17,392 nt of DNA, taken from Hadesarchaea archaeon (GTDB taxonomy: Archaea > Hadarchaeota > Hadarchaeia > Hadarchaeales > Hadarchaeaceae). The stretch's first letter is position 1. Every line of letters starts with the position of its first letter. Made by a program: the position numbers and the translations under genes. The stretch is taken from the NCBI GenBank assembly GCA_023129675.1, contig JAGMBM010000146.1, forward strand, positions 1 through 17,392, in the 5' to 3' direction. The notes beneath the pieces were generated by a model. The model made no database searches, was not told the origin of the DNA, and saw only the letters and a list, made by a program, of their open reading frames with translations. Below are positions 8,260-14,394 of the stretch, in pieces.

Positions 8260-9216
8260 ATGGTAAAGATCATAGCAGAACTCTGTAGAAATCACAACGG
8301 AAACCTAAACATTTTAAAAGAGATGATATGGAAAGTAGCTGATGCTGGAGCCACGTATGCTAAAATTCAGTCAATGCTGCCAGAAGAACTAACTTTTAGA
8401 GAAAGATTTGAAGAGGGGAAAATAGAAAATGGGCAACAAATTGTAATAAAAAGATCATACGGCCCAGAATTAGAAAGTATAAAGAAAACCCATTTATCCA
8501 ATGAAACACACTATTGGTTTATAGACGAATGCAAAGTCGCTGGTATAAAACCTCTTACGACTGTTTATTCCAGATCGAGAATACCCTTCCTTGCTTCTTT
8601 ACCTTGGCCTGATAAACATATTAAAGTCGCCAGTTGGGATTGTGGTTCACATCCGATGATTAAGGAACTCGAAAATTTTGATCACTTGTTTGTATCAACT
8701 GGTATGACTGAAAACCATGAGGTGGAGGAAACAGCAAGAATACTGAGCGGTCATAGTTTTACGTTTCTGCATTGTGTTGGCATTTACCCAACGCCACTTG
8801 AAAAAATTAATCTGACAAGAATAAATTACTTGAAAACCTTGGCATCAGAAGTGGGTTTTAGCGATCATACTGCTGCAGCTAAAGATGGTATTAAAGCTTC
8901 TATAGCAGCATTGATGTTTGATGTCGGTGTGATAGAAAGGCATTTTACAATTCTCGATAGATCTCGAACAAAAGACGGATCAGTTTCCATTGATTTCGAA
9001 CAATTAAAACAATTAGTTGAATTTTCAAAAATGAGGAAATCGGAGGTGGAAGATTACGTGGCAAAAAACGTGCCTGAGTTTCAGAACATGATTGGAGGTG
9101 AACATCCCAGGCCAAGTCACAAAGAGCTAATAACAAAAGATTACCAAAAAGGTAGGTTTGCAAGTAAAGTTAATGGAGATTGGGTTTTCAATTGGGAAGA
9201 CAAGAAGGTTTTCTAA
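8260..9216 (+). CDS. neuB: NeuB-like nonulosonate (sialic acid-family) synthase lacking a SAF domain
   Basis: Member of the N-acetylneuraminate synthase family, condensing phosphoenolpyruvate with a hexosamine-type aldose to give a nine-carbon 2-keto acid in the cytoplasm. The TIM-barrel signatures are clear: IIAELCRNHNGNL (4-16), AKIQ (34-37, K35), KVASWDCGSHPMI (122-134), STGMT (146-150), LHCVGIYPTPLEKINL (170-185), GFSDHT (199-204, with metal-ligand His203) and VIERHFT (224-230, His228). The usual strand reads K-I-A/G-S-G-E, so the WDCGS variant is unusual. NeuB is typically about 340-350 residues with a C-terminal antifreeze-like SAF domain. Here 318 residues end after about 40 residues of linker, so SAF is missing. 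TTGAGGTAATTGG before the ATG is a good ribosome site. The NeuA-like gene at 10298 completes a synthase/activation pair. Exact sugar (Neu5Ac, legionaminate or another) not determinable. Confidence 0.85.
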   Translation: MVKIIAELCRNHNGNLNILKEMIWKVADAGATYAKIQSMLPEELTFRERFEEGKIENGQQIVIKRSYGPELESIKKTHLSNETHYWFIDECKVAGIKPLTTVYSRSRIPFLASLPWPDKHIKVASWDCGSHPMIKELENFDHLFVSTGMTENHEVEETARILSGHSFTFLHCVGIYPTPLEKINLTRINYLKTLASEVGFSDHTAAAKDGIKASIAALMFDVGVIERHFTILDRSRTKDGSVSIDFEQLKQLVEFSKMRKSEVEDYVAKNVPEFQNMIGGEHPRPSHKELITKDYQKGRFASKVNGDWVFNWEDKKVF

Positions 9217-10199
9217 TTAGAATCATCAATCTCTTGAGAAAAAATTAAAGGTACAAGTTCTTTGATTTTTTGAACTAAATACACCCCAGTCTTTTTCTGT
9301 GCTTCAAATGTTCCGCCCCCTAGATGGGGTGTAATAATTAAATTCTCATTATTTTTTGCGTATTTAACAAGCGGGTTATGTATAACTGGGCTTTCTTCTG
9401 AAGCTTCATTCGCAAGAACATCTAGGGCCGCGCCTGCAATTAATTTGTTTTGAAGAGCATACAAGAGCGCCTTTTCATCTATAATTCTTCCACGGGCCGT
9501 ATTAATGAGAACAACACCACGTTTCATTAATTTAAACTCATCGTGGCTAATCATGTTTTCCGTTTCTGGTGTAAGAGTTGCATGGATAGATATCACATCG
9601 GATTTTTTGAGTAACTTTTCAAAAGGCAGGGGCGAAACCCCAGCCTCGTCCATTTTTTTCTGGTTAATGTAGGGATCAAAAGCGATTACATTCATCCCAA
9701 ATCCTTTGGCAATTTTTGTGACTATTGTCCCCAATCTGCCAAATCCGATCATGCCCAAAGTCTTACCATTTAGTTCAACTCCAAAAAACTTACTTCTATT
9801 CCACCCTTCTTTTCTTATCGAATCAAATGCCCAAGGAATTTTTCTTATCAGGCTTAGGAGCAATGCAAATGTATGTTCTGCGGTAGAAGGCACATTCTTC
9901 AGAAGTTCTATCGCGCCTTTTAAACTTATCACCCTTACATTTTTTTGCTCCGCATATGCTACATCTATATGGTCAAGCCCGGTAGTCCCAGTCGCTATAA
10001 TTTTTAATTTTTTTGCACGATTTATCAACTCTTTATCGATCCTAGTTTCCATCCTTATTACTAGAATCTCAAAATTCTCTATTCTTTTGAGAAGCTCTTT
10101 TCTATTCATTCTCCTACATTCAACGTTTCCAATTTCTTTCAGCATGGCGATATTTTCATCATCATAAGTTTTTGGTTCAGTTACCAAGATGTTAATCAT
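9213..10199 (-). CDS. D-2-hydroxyacid dehydrogenase (phosphoglycerate-dehydrogenase-like)
   Basis: NAD(H)-dependent D-isomer-specific 2-hydroxyacid dehydrogenase, 328 residues. The Rossmann loop is GMIGFGRLGTIV (149-160) with G152, G154 and G157, and D175 in VIAFDPYI suggests NAD preference. Catalytic residues are R236 in NTARGRIID (233-241), E265 in LANEA (262-266) and H292 in PHLGGG (291-296). The N-terminal substrate domain carries IATGTTGLDHID (68-79). The C-terminal ACT domain of serine-pathway SerA is absent, so this is the short type. It lies tail-to-tail with the NeuB-like gene, their stop codons overlapping by three bases, and divergent from the NeuA-like gene 98 bp away. The placement suggests action on a 2-keto/2-hydroxy acid in the nonulosonate route, or simply serine metabolism. 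Only the family is certain. Confidence 0.88.
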   Translation of the reverse strand: MINILVTEPKTYDDENIAMLKEIGNVECRRMNRKELLKRIENFEILVIRMETRIDKELINRAKKLKIIATGTTGLDHIDVAYAEQKNVRVISLKGAIELLKNVPSTAEHTFALLLSLIRKIPWAFDSIRKEGWNRSKFFGVELNGKTLGMIGFGRLGTIVTKIAKGFGMNVIAFDPYINQKKMDEAGVSPLPFEKLLKKSDVISIHATLTPETENMISHDEFKLMKRGVVLINTARGRIIDEKALLYALQNKLIAGAALDVLANEASEESPVIHNPLVKYAKNNENLIITPHLGGGTFEAQKKTGVYLVQKIKELVPLIFSQEIDDSN

Positions 10200-10254
10200 T
10201 TCTTCCCTATCTAGGGTATGTACTTGGAATTTAAAACATTACTACCATCATGGC

Positions 10255-10291
10255 ATTATATGTGTTAGAGCGTGATACAATAAAATTGGAG
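10255..10291 (+). promoter_or_regulatory. TATA-like box and SD site of the NeuA-like gene
   Basis: ATTATATG at 10255-10262 gives an expected transcript start near 10283, and GGAG at 10288-10291 then precedes ATG 10298 by six bases. The box lies inside the in-frame extension that starts at ATG 10250, which argues that 10250 is not the true start. Confidence 0.45.
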
Positions 10292-10297
10292 ATGCAA

Positions 10298-11044
10298 ATG
10301 ATGAAGAAAAGGCACAGAATTCTAGGGATAATACCCGCCCGCGGCAGTTCCAAGTCTATACCAAAGAAAAATATAGCTCCTCTTTTAGGCAAACCATTAA
10401 TTTCGTATACTATTGAAGAAGCTTTGAAAAGCAGATTTTTAACTAAACTGATAGTGTCTTCTGATGACGATAAAGTTATAAAAATAGCGAAAAAGTATGG
10501 CGCGGAAGTACCGTTTAAGAGACCAAAAGAACTAGCAGAAGACACCACACCAACATTACCAGTAGTACAACATGTGGTCAAAATGATGGAGGGGCTAAAT
10601 AAGATAACTTACGATTGGATAGTACTGATGCATGCAACTACGCCCCTGAAAACAGTAGAAGACATAGATAACGCGATCCAAAAGGCGATTAAGTCTGGAG
10701 CAGATTCTGTGGCAAGCGTAGTTCGTGTTTTGGATTATCATCCTATGAAGATGAAAAAAATAGAAAACGATAGGTTAGTAGAGTTCTCTGATGAATTGGC
10801 AGCTATACGTGGGGGGGAGATGGTAAGGAGACAGGATTTACCACCAGCTTACATTCGCAATGACTGTGTGTATGTGACAAAAAGAGATGTCTTAATGAAG
10901 GAAAACTCATTTTTTGGGAAAGATTGTAGACCATACATTATGCCAGAAGAACGATCATACAATATTCATGAAAAGCATGACCTTCTAATTGTAGATGCGT
11001 TAATGAAAGCTATGAGAAAAGGTAAATTTCAAAGAACTCGATAA
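10298..11044 (+). CDS. neuA: NeuA-like CMP-nonulosonate (acylneuraminate) cytidylyltransferase
   Basis: Cytidylyltransferase activating a nonulosonic acid with CTP to the CMP-sugar donor. The nucleotide-binding motif IIPARGSSKSIPKKNIAPLL is at the N-terminus (residues 10-29 from this start), followed by GKPLISYTIEEA, VSSDDDKVIKIA and the RRQDLPP motif with NDCVY. The usual late D-I-D motif is replaced by NIHEKHDLLI. From 10298 the protein is 248 residues, close to the family's short form of about 230. An in-frame ATG at 10250 would add 16 residues, but a TATA-like box lies inside that extension and GGAG sits just before 10298/10301. It pairs with the NeuB-like synthase. KDO cytidylyltransferase is less likely because of the PARGSSK and RRQDLP motifs. 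Confidence 0.87.
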   Translation: MMKKRHRILGIIPARGSSKSIPKKNIAPLLGKPLISYTIEEALKSRFLTKLIVSSDDDKVIKIAKKYGAEVPFKRPKELAEDTTPTLPVVQHVVKMMEGLNKITYDWIVLMHATTPLKTVEDIDNAIQKAIKSGADSVASVVRVLDYHPMKMKKIENDRLVEFSDELAAIRGGEMVRRQDLPPAYIRNDCVYVTKRDVLMKENSFFGKDCRPYIMPEERSYNIHEKHDLLIVDALMKAMRKGKFQRTR

Positions 11045-11106
11045 ATAAAAAACTGTAACTGGACAGTATACTTCATGCAAACCCTCACAAGTTTACCTCC
11101 CCTAAA

Positions 11107-11125
11107 CTTTTTCTCGATGGGGCAG
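11107..11125 (-). repeat. Copy A of a 19-bp motif downstream of the 11129-11728 methyltransferase
   Basis: Plus-strand AACTTTTTCTCGATGGGGC. Copy B at 12375-12393 differs in one base. On the minus strand both read CCC/T-ATC-GAG-AAA-AAG-TT, i.e. P-I-E-K-K-F, and similarity extends back into A-E-K-V codons. Here it lies outside any clear gene, just after the stop of the methyltransferase. Confidence 0.6.
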
Positions 11126-11128
11126 TAG

Positions 11129-11728
11129 TCATCTCTCCACCTTCTCCGCCACGACCCCGAAGTGCATCGAGTATTGGGGGAAAAACCGTAAGAAAATCCT
11201 ATAAAGCACGCCAATTAAGTTCGTGCTACCTTGTTCCCCAAAGTGCTGGACTTCGATAACCCTGAAGCCGTGACGTTTGAGCATTCGTGAAAGAAACTTG
11301 GGCGTGAAAACAAAATTATGAGTCCGACCCGCTTTTTCTTTAAACGTGAACCCCAAATATCGGGCGGTCGGGGTGGTTATCACCACGCGCCCCCCCTCGC
11401 GCAAATTTTCCCAAGCGCGGTCAAAGACAAGCCCGGAGTTATCCATGTGCTCCACGCACGCGCCCAACACCACGACGTCGAATTTGCGCTCGGAAACAAA
11501 GTTTTCGGCATTCGCGTAGATTACATTGTAGCCGAGATTTCGCATCACCTCTACGCCCTCCCGGTTGATGTCGATGCCCAAGACGAATTTTGCACGTACG
11601 ATGATTTCAGGACACGTATGAGTTCTACCAGTGAGTATGCGACGGAAGTCTCCGACGCAGCCCACGTCGAGTACGTCCTTGCCCCCGACGCGGCTAGCGA
11701 CCCACTCGACGCGCTCTGGGAGCCTCAT
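11129..11728 (-). CDS. SAM-dependent class I methyltransferase (paralogue 1)
   Basis: SAM-dependent methyltransferase, 199 residues from ATG 11728. This start is preceded by a purine-rich GGAGGGGAGGAG stretch, and an ATG at 11773 would add 15 unlikely residues. Motif I is DVGCVGD (21-27), motif II GIDINREG (51-58), NAENF (73-77), motif IV-like VVLGACVEHMDN (86-97), then GGRVVITTP (112-120). It ends in GVVAEKVER. There is no signal or membrane segment. It is the second of two tandem paralogues and starts 35 bp inside the upstream copy. Such enzymes in glycan clusters commonly methylate or cap sugars. The substrate is not evident. A stretch of DNA is almost identical to the upstream copy (see repeats). 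Confidence 0.85.
   Translation of the reverse strand: MRLPERVEWVASRVGGKDVLDVGCVGDFRRILTGRTHTCPEIIVRAKFVLGIDINREGVEVMRNLGYNVIYANAENFVSERKFDVVVLGACVEHMDNSGLVFDRAWENLREGGRVVITTPTARYLGFTFKEKAGRTHNFVFTPKFLSRMLKRHGFRVIEVQHFGEQGSTNLIGVLYRIFLRFFPQYSMHFGVVAEKVER
11438..11546 (-). repeat. Near-identical tract, copy in paralogue 1
   Basis: By hand alignment this 109-bp tract matches 12054-12162 except at two bases (11509, 11522). Positions 11438-11508 are identical over 71 bp. It encodes roughly R-N-L-G-Y-N-V-I through V-E-H-M-D-N. The flanking halves of the two genes differ much more. Confidence 0.85.
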
Positions 11729-12359
11729 CTCCTCCCCTCCGCACCGACTCCACCTTCTCCGCGATGACTCCAAACTTCATCGCAAGCAAGGGAAAAAAGC
11801 GCAGAAGCACCCTTTCGTAGAGCTTACCCACCAAGTTTAATTTGCCCTCGTCGCGGAAGAACTGAACCTCAACAACCCTGAAGCCGTGATGTCCGAGCAT
11901 CTGTGAAAGGTGCTTGAGTGTGTAAATAAGACGATGATCTCGCCCCACCATCTCTTTGAAGGCAACCCCCAAGTATCGGGCGTTCGGGGTGGTTATGATC
12001 AAATGGCCTTTTTCTCGCAAATTCTCCCAAGCGCGATCTAAAACCAGTCCCGGGTTATCCATGTGCTCCACGCACGCGCCCAACACCACGACGTCGAATT
12101 TGCGCTCGGAAACAAAGTTTTCGGAATTCGCGTAGATCACATTGTAGCCGAGATTTCGCATCCTCTCTATGCCCTCTCGGTTGATGTCGACACCCAAAAC
12201 GGATTTTGCACACGCCGCGATCCTAGGATGTAACAAACTTTTATCATTAGGGATATTCATGTGGTGGAAATCCCCGACGCACCCCACATCGAGCACGTTC
12301 TTGCTTTTAACATGTTCGCACACCCAGTCGATGCGCTTGGCGAGGCGAGGGGCAGTCAT
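11694..12359 (-). CDS. SAM-dependent class I methyltransferase (paralogue 2)
   Basis: SAM-dependent methyltransferase, 221 residues, paralogue of the downstream gene. Motif I is NVLDVGCVGD (21-30), VDIN REG at 58-63, the VVLGACVEHMDN block at 91-102, and IITTPNARYLG at 121-131. The natural end of the family by comparison with the sister gene is FGVIAEKVE (196-204). Here translation continues with an Arg-rich tail (SVRRGGDEAPRARRVGR) that is encoded over the ribosome site and start of the downstream gene, so a stop seems to have been lost. The ATG at 12359 overlaps the TGA of the small upstream ORF (ATGA), pointing to coupled translation. The 35-bp overlap with paralogue 1 couples those two as well. 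Confidence 0.85.
   Translation of the reverse strand: MTAPRLAKRIDWVCEHVKSKNVLDVGCVGDFHHMNIPNDKSLLHPRIAACAKSVLGVDINREGIERMRNLGYNVIYANSENFVSERKFDVVVLGACVEHMDNPGLVLDRAWENLREKGHLIITTPNARYLGVAFKEMVGRDHRLIYTLKHLSQMLGHHGFRVVEVQFFRDEGKLNLVGKLYERVLLRFFPLLAMKFGVIAEKVESVRRGGDEAPRARRVGR
12054..12162 (-). repeat. Near-identical tract, copy in paralogue 2
   Basis: Partner of 11438-11546: 107 of 109 bases match by hand, including an exact 71-bp run (12054-12124). Identity includes synonymous positions, while flanking parts of the two genes are clearly more diverged. Confidence 0.85.
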
Positions 12360-12457
12360 GTAGTTTTCCCCGTGAACTTTTTCTCGATAGGGCGGCCAGA
12401 CATCACCTTCTCTGCATCCTCTCTCTTCAGTTCCTCGAGCTTTGAACCGATTGCCAT
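12356..12457 (-). CDS. Small ORF (33 aa), possible leader peptide or gene remnant
   Basis: Reads MAIGSKLEELKREDAEKVMS then GRPIEKKFTGKTT, hydrophilic and Lys-rich, predicted helical in the first half. AGGGG lies about eight bases before ATG 12457. A GTG at 12487 in the same frame would add ten residues. A good TATA-like box lies upstream at 12519-12527. Its TGA overlaps the ATG of the paralogue 2 methyltransferase (ATGA). The part AEKV...RPIEKKF resembles the 3' end and downstream flank of paralogue 1, so it may be the tail of a lost third methyltransferase copy rather than a working peptide. No known family recognised. Confidence 0.45.
   Translation of the reverse strand: MAIGSKLEELKREDAEKVMSGRPIEKKFTGKTT
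12375..12393 (-). repeat. Copy B of the PIEKKF-coding 19-bp motif
   Basis: One mismatch from copy A at 11107-11125. Here it lies within the small ORF just upstream of paralogue 2. The two copies therefore bracket the methyltransferase pair. Confidence 0.6.
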
Positions 12458-12518
12458 CAGCTTACCCCTTACAGTTACTAAACTCACTCCCTCACTTTAT
12501 TCTTTTATTTTCTGTCTG

Positions 12519-12527
12519 CTTTTATAA
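12519..12527 (-). promoter_or_regulatory. TATA-like box for the methyltransferase operon
   Basis: Minus strand TTATAAAAG, followed about 25 bp downstream by an A-rich start region near 12498. It would drive the small ORF and both methyltransferases. A perfect 10-bp palindrome CTCGATCGAG lies just upstream (12533-12542). Confidence 0.45.
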
Positions 12528-12556
12528 CCTCTCTCGATCGAGCTTTTAGGCGAGTT

Positions 12557-12582
12557 CCTCGTCCTTCTCAGAAGGGGCGAGG
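12557..12582 (-). terminator. Strong GC-rich hairpin after the transporter remnant
   Basis: CCTCG/CGAGG (12557-12561 and 12578-12582) encloses CCTTC/GAAGG (12563-12567 and 12571-12575) around a TCA loop. It lies just past the minus-strand stop at 12593, where a transcript of the remnant would end. There is no T-tract, so a true terminator role is uncertain. Confidence 0.3.
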
Positions 12583-12592
12583 GGCGTGGCGT

Positions 12593-12745
12593 TCACCCCT
12601 CGGTCTTCTTCTTCGGTATGAGCGACTTCACGCAGAGCATCGCCGCCACTCCGAGCATGCCCAACGCCCCCGCAAAGACCACTTGCTGGCTCTGCTCTGA
12701 AGACAGCGCACCCGTCACGACGGTTCCGCCTCCCCTAGACAGGTT
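12593..12745 (-). pseudogene. 3' remnant of a membrane transporter-like gene (MFS type?)
   Basis: On the minus strand the frame ending at TGA 12593-12595 reads VVTGALSSEQS, then the hydrophobic run QQVVFAGALGMLGVAAMLC, then VKSLIPKKKTEG. This is one transmembrane helix with a basic cytosolic tail, the usual look of the last helix of a major-facilitator transporter. Upstream of about 12735 the frame turns polar (LITRRNLSRGGG) and the rest of the gene is gone. No start codon with a ribosome site is visible. The truncation point coincides with the 5' truncation of the GH88 remnant on the other strand. Membrane-protein identity is fairly clear, MFS membership is inference from one helix. Confidence 0.5.
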
Positions 12746-13241
12746 TCTCCGAGTAATCAGAAAAACAACTTGGCAAGGATATGACGATGACTCCTGCTGG
12801 TCGAGGGGACAGGCGCGGAGTATCTACGGTTTCACGCTGGCCCACAAAGCTACCGAAGAGGAAGTATTTTTAAGCGTCGCGGAGAAGCTTGCGGATTATT
12901 TCATCAAAAATTTACCCGCAGATTATGTTCCCTATTGGAATTTTAATGACCCGCGGATTCCAAACGCCCCTAGAGACAGCTCTGCCGCAGCGATAGCCTG
13001 CTCCGGGCTAATGACATTATCTAAGCTCAACGGAAAGAAGAAATTCATGGACATGGCGAACAGGATTTTAAGCTCCCTATCTACAAACTACATTGCGGAA
13101 GAGAGCTGCGATGGGATATTAAAGCACGGATGTTTCCACATGCCAAAGAAGGTTGGGGTCGACGAGAGTTTAATATGGGGAGATTATTACTTCCTAGAAG
13201 CACTAATGAAAAGTAGCGATGAGCCGCAGGATGGTGAATAA
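12745..13241 (+). pseudogene. 5'-truncated GH88 unsaturated glucuronyl hydrolase
   Basis: C-terminal half of a family GH88 hydrolase, which removes unsaturated uronic acid from polysaccharide fragments. Recognisable blocks are WQGYDDDSCWSRGQARSIYG (12768-12827, containing the catalytic Asp of the family's DDSxWxRGQ motif), ADYVPYWNFN, APRDSSAAAIACSGLM, HGCFHMPKKVGVDESLIWGD and YYFLEAL near the normal end. The family has about 370-400 residues; only some 155-165 remain and the N-terminal half with the other active-site Asp is missing. An in-frame ATG at 12618 opens a longer frame, but its first 40 or so codons are antisense to the transporter remnant and do not resemble GH88. Very likely inactive. 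It ends TAA directly before the next ATG. Confidence 0.85.
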
Positions 13242-14384
13242 ATGAGGTTTGCATGCGTGGAACTTTACACGAAATATGGGAAGATATGGGATAGGGCAAA
13301 AGAGAAACCAAACTACCTTTGTGATCCTAAAACTGAAATCGATACATGCTCTTTTGGTTGTTGGACAAGTGCATTGGGTGGCGAGCATGTCCCCTTGCTG
13401 TGGTTTAAATTAAGGAAACCAGTAAGGTATATCTATCACAATTATCTTGCACCACGCATGTCAAGATTTAATTATGCTGGTTATTCAATCGTGTCGAAAT
13501 TGATCAATAGAGCACTTGATAAATTTTACAATTTACAATACGTCACGAAATTTGACGTCGTTCTAATTGTTGTACATGATTATTCGATTCGTGAAATGGC
13601 CAAATTTATAGTTAAAGCAAAAAAATTGCGAAAAAAGCCAATATTTCTCGGTGCCCTAGGTAATACGCTCGATTCGTTCCGAGAAACGTTAAAAGACAAG
13701 GACGCGTTTAGATTTTTTAAAATCTTTATCGATAACTGCGATGTGTTTGTAAACTATTACCATGAAGCCATTTCAGATTATCTGGGGCTTTATACCGACA
13801 CGCCAATAGTGAATTTTCCCCAATTCTACCCATTCGAATTCGCGAAATCTTTCTTTGAACCATACGAAAACAAGGAAAAAATAATTTTTGTTTCTGGGGA
13901 TACTTCAAGAACTGACCATATCTCCTCCCTATTAATCGCGAAAAAAATTCAAGCGCAATACCCCGATTTTTTGATAGAGGTGATAGGCAGGCCCTCACTT
14001 AACTTAGAACCATTAAAAAACTCAAGGTACAAAGTAACCCCCTTCTTTGAGTGGATAGATTACCTCAAGCATACCGGGAAGACCCACATTATCATAGATA
14101 TGGATAACACATGGACCCTCGGGAGGGTTGTAAGAGATGCAGCCGTTGTTGGCACACCATGTATCGGATTGAATTCGGAAAGTCAGAAAAGCCTTTTCCC
14201 CAATCTGGTGTGCTCAGATATCACTGATACTAAAAAAGCCATTGACTTGGGGATTAAACTGATAGAAGATAGGAAATTTTATGAAAGGGTTCAAAAAAAG
14301 GCTTTTAAACGGTTGGAAGCGTATTCCTACGAAAATTCGGTAAAAAGATTAAGCGGAATATTAGAAGAATATACAAAAAAATAA
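13242..14384 (+). CDS. GT-B-like glycosyltransferase (unassigned family)
   Basis: A 380-residue protein with the shape of a GT4-like/GT-B enzyme. The N-terminal half has FDVVLIVVHDYSIREMAKF (104-122) and KKPIFLGALG (131-140). VFVNYYHEAISDYLG (168-182) and PIVNFPQFYP (188-197) form the usual hinge. IIFVSGDTSRTDHIS (214-228) starts the donor domain. IIIDMDNTWTLGRVVRDAA (283-301) with GTPCIGLNSESQ (304-315) is the donor-side block. The E-x7-E motif is not obvious, so the sugar-binding mode may differ. GGTGA lies inside the end of the GH88 remnant, and the ATG abuts its TAA, so translation is coupled to a broken gene. A T7 tract ends the transcript. Family-level confidence only; it may transfer a sugar to the same glycan. 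Confidence 0.65.
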   Translation: MRFACVELYTKYGKIWDRAKEKPNYLCDPKTEIDTCSFGCWTSALGGEHVPLLWFKLRKPVRYIYHNYLAPRMSRFNYAGYSIVSKLINRALDKFYNLQYVTKFDVVLIVVHDYSIREMAKFIVKAKKLRKKPIFLGALGNTLDSFRETLKDKDAFRFFKIFIDNCDVFVNYYHEAISDYLGLYTDTPIVNFPQFYPFEFAKSFFEPYENKEKIIFVSGDTSRTDHISSLLIAKKIQAQYPDFLIEVIGRPSLNLEPLKNSRYKVTPFFEWIDYLKHTGKTHIIIDMDNTWTLGRVVRDAAVVGTPCIGLNSESQKSLFPNLVCSDITDTKKAIDLGIKLIEDRKFYERVQKKAFKRLEAYSYENSVKRLSGILEEYTKK

Positions 14385-14394
14385 CCATTTTTTT
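14375..14394. terminator. Back-to-back oligo-T terminators between convergent genes
   Basis: Seven Ts at 14388-14394 follow the plus-strand stop by three bases. Seven As at 14375-14381 are a T7 tract for minus-strand transcription 12 bases past that gene's stop. Oligo-T tracts terminate archaeal transcription, so one short spacer can serve both genes. Confidence 0.5.

Noticed and set aside
11029..11214. Minus-strand frame of 61 residues containing PIEKKFRGGK
   Set aside because: It overlaps the methyltransferase 3' end and the repeat; beyond the repeat nothing supports a real gene.
12533..12542. Perfect palindrome CTCGATCGAG
   Set aside because: Ten-base palindromes of this kind are common by chance; position upstream of a TATA-like box is only mildly suggestive.
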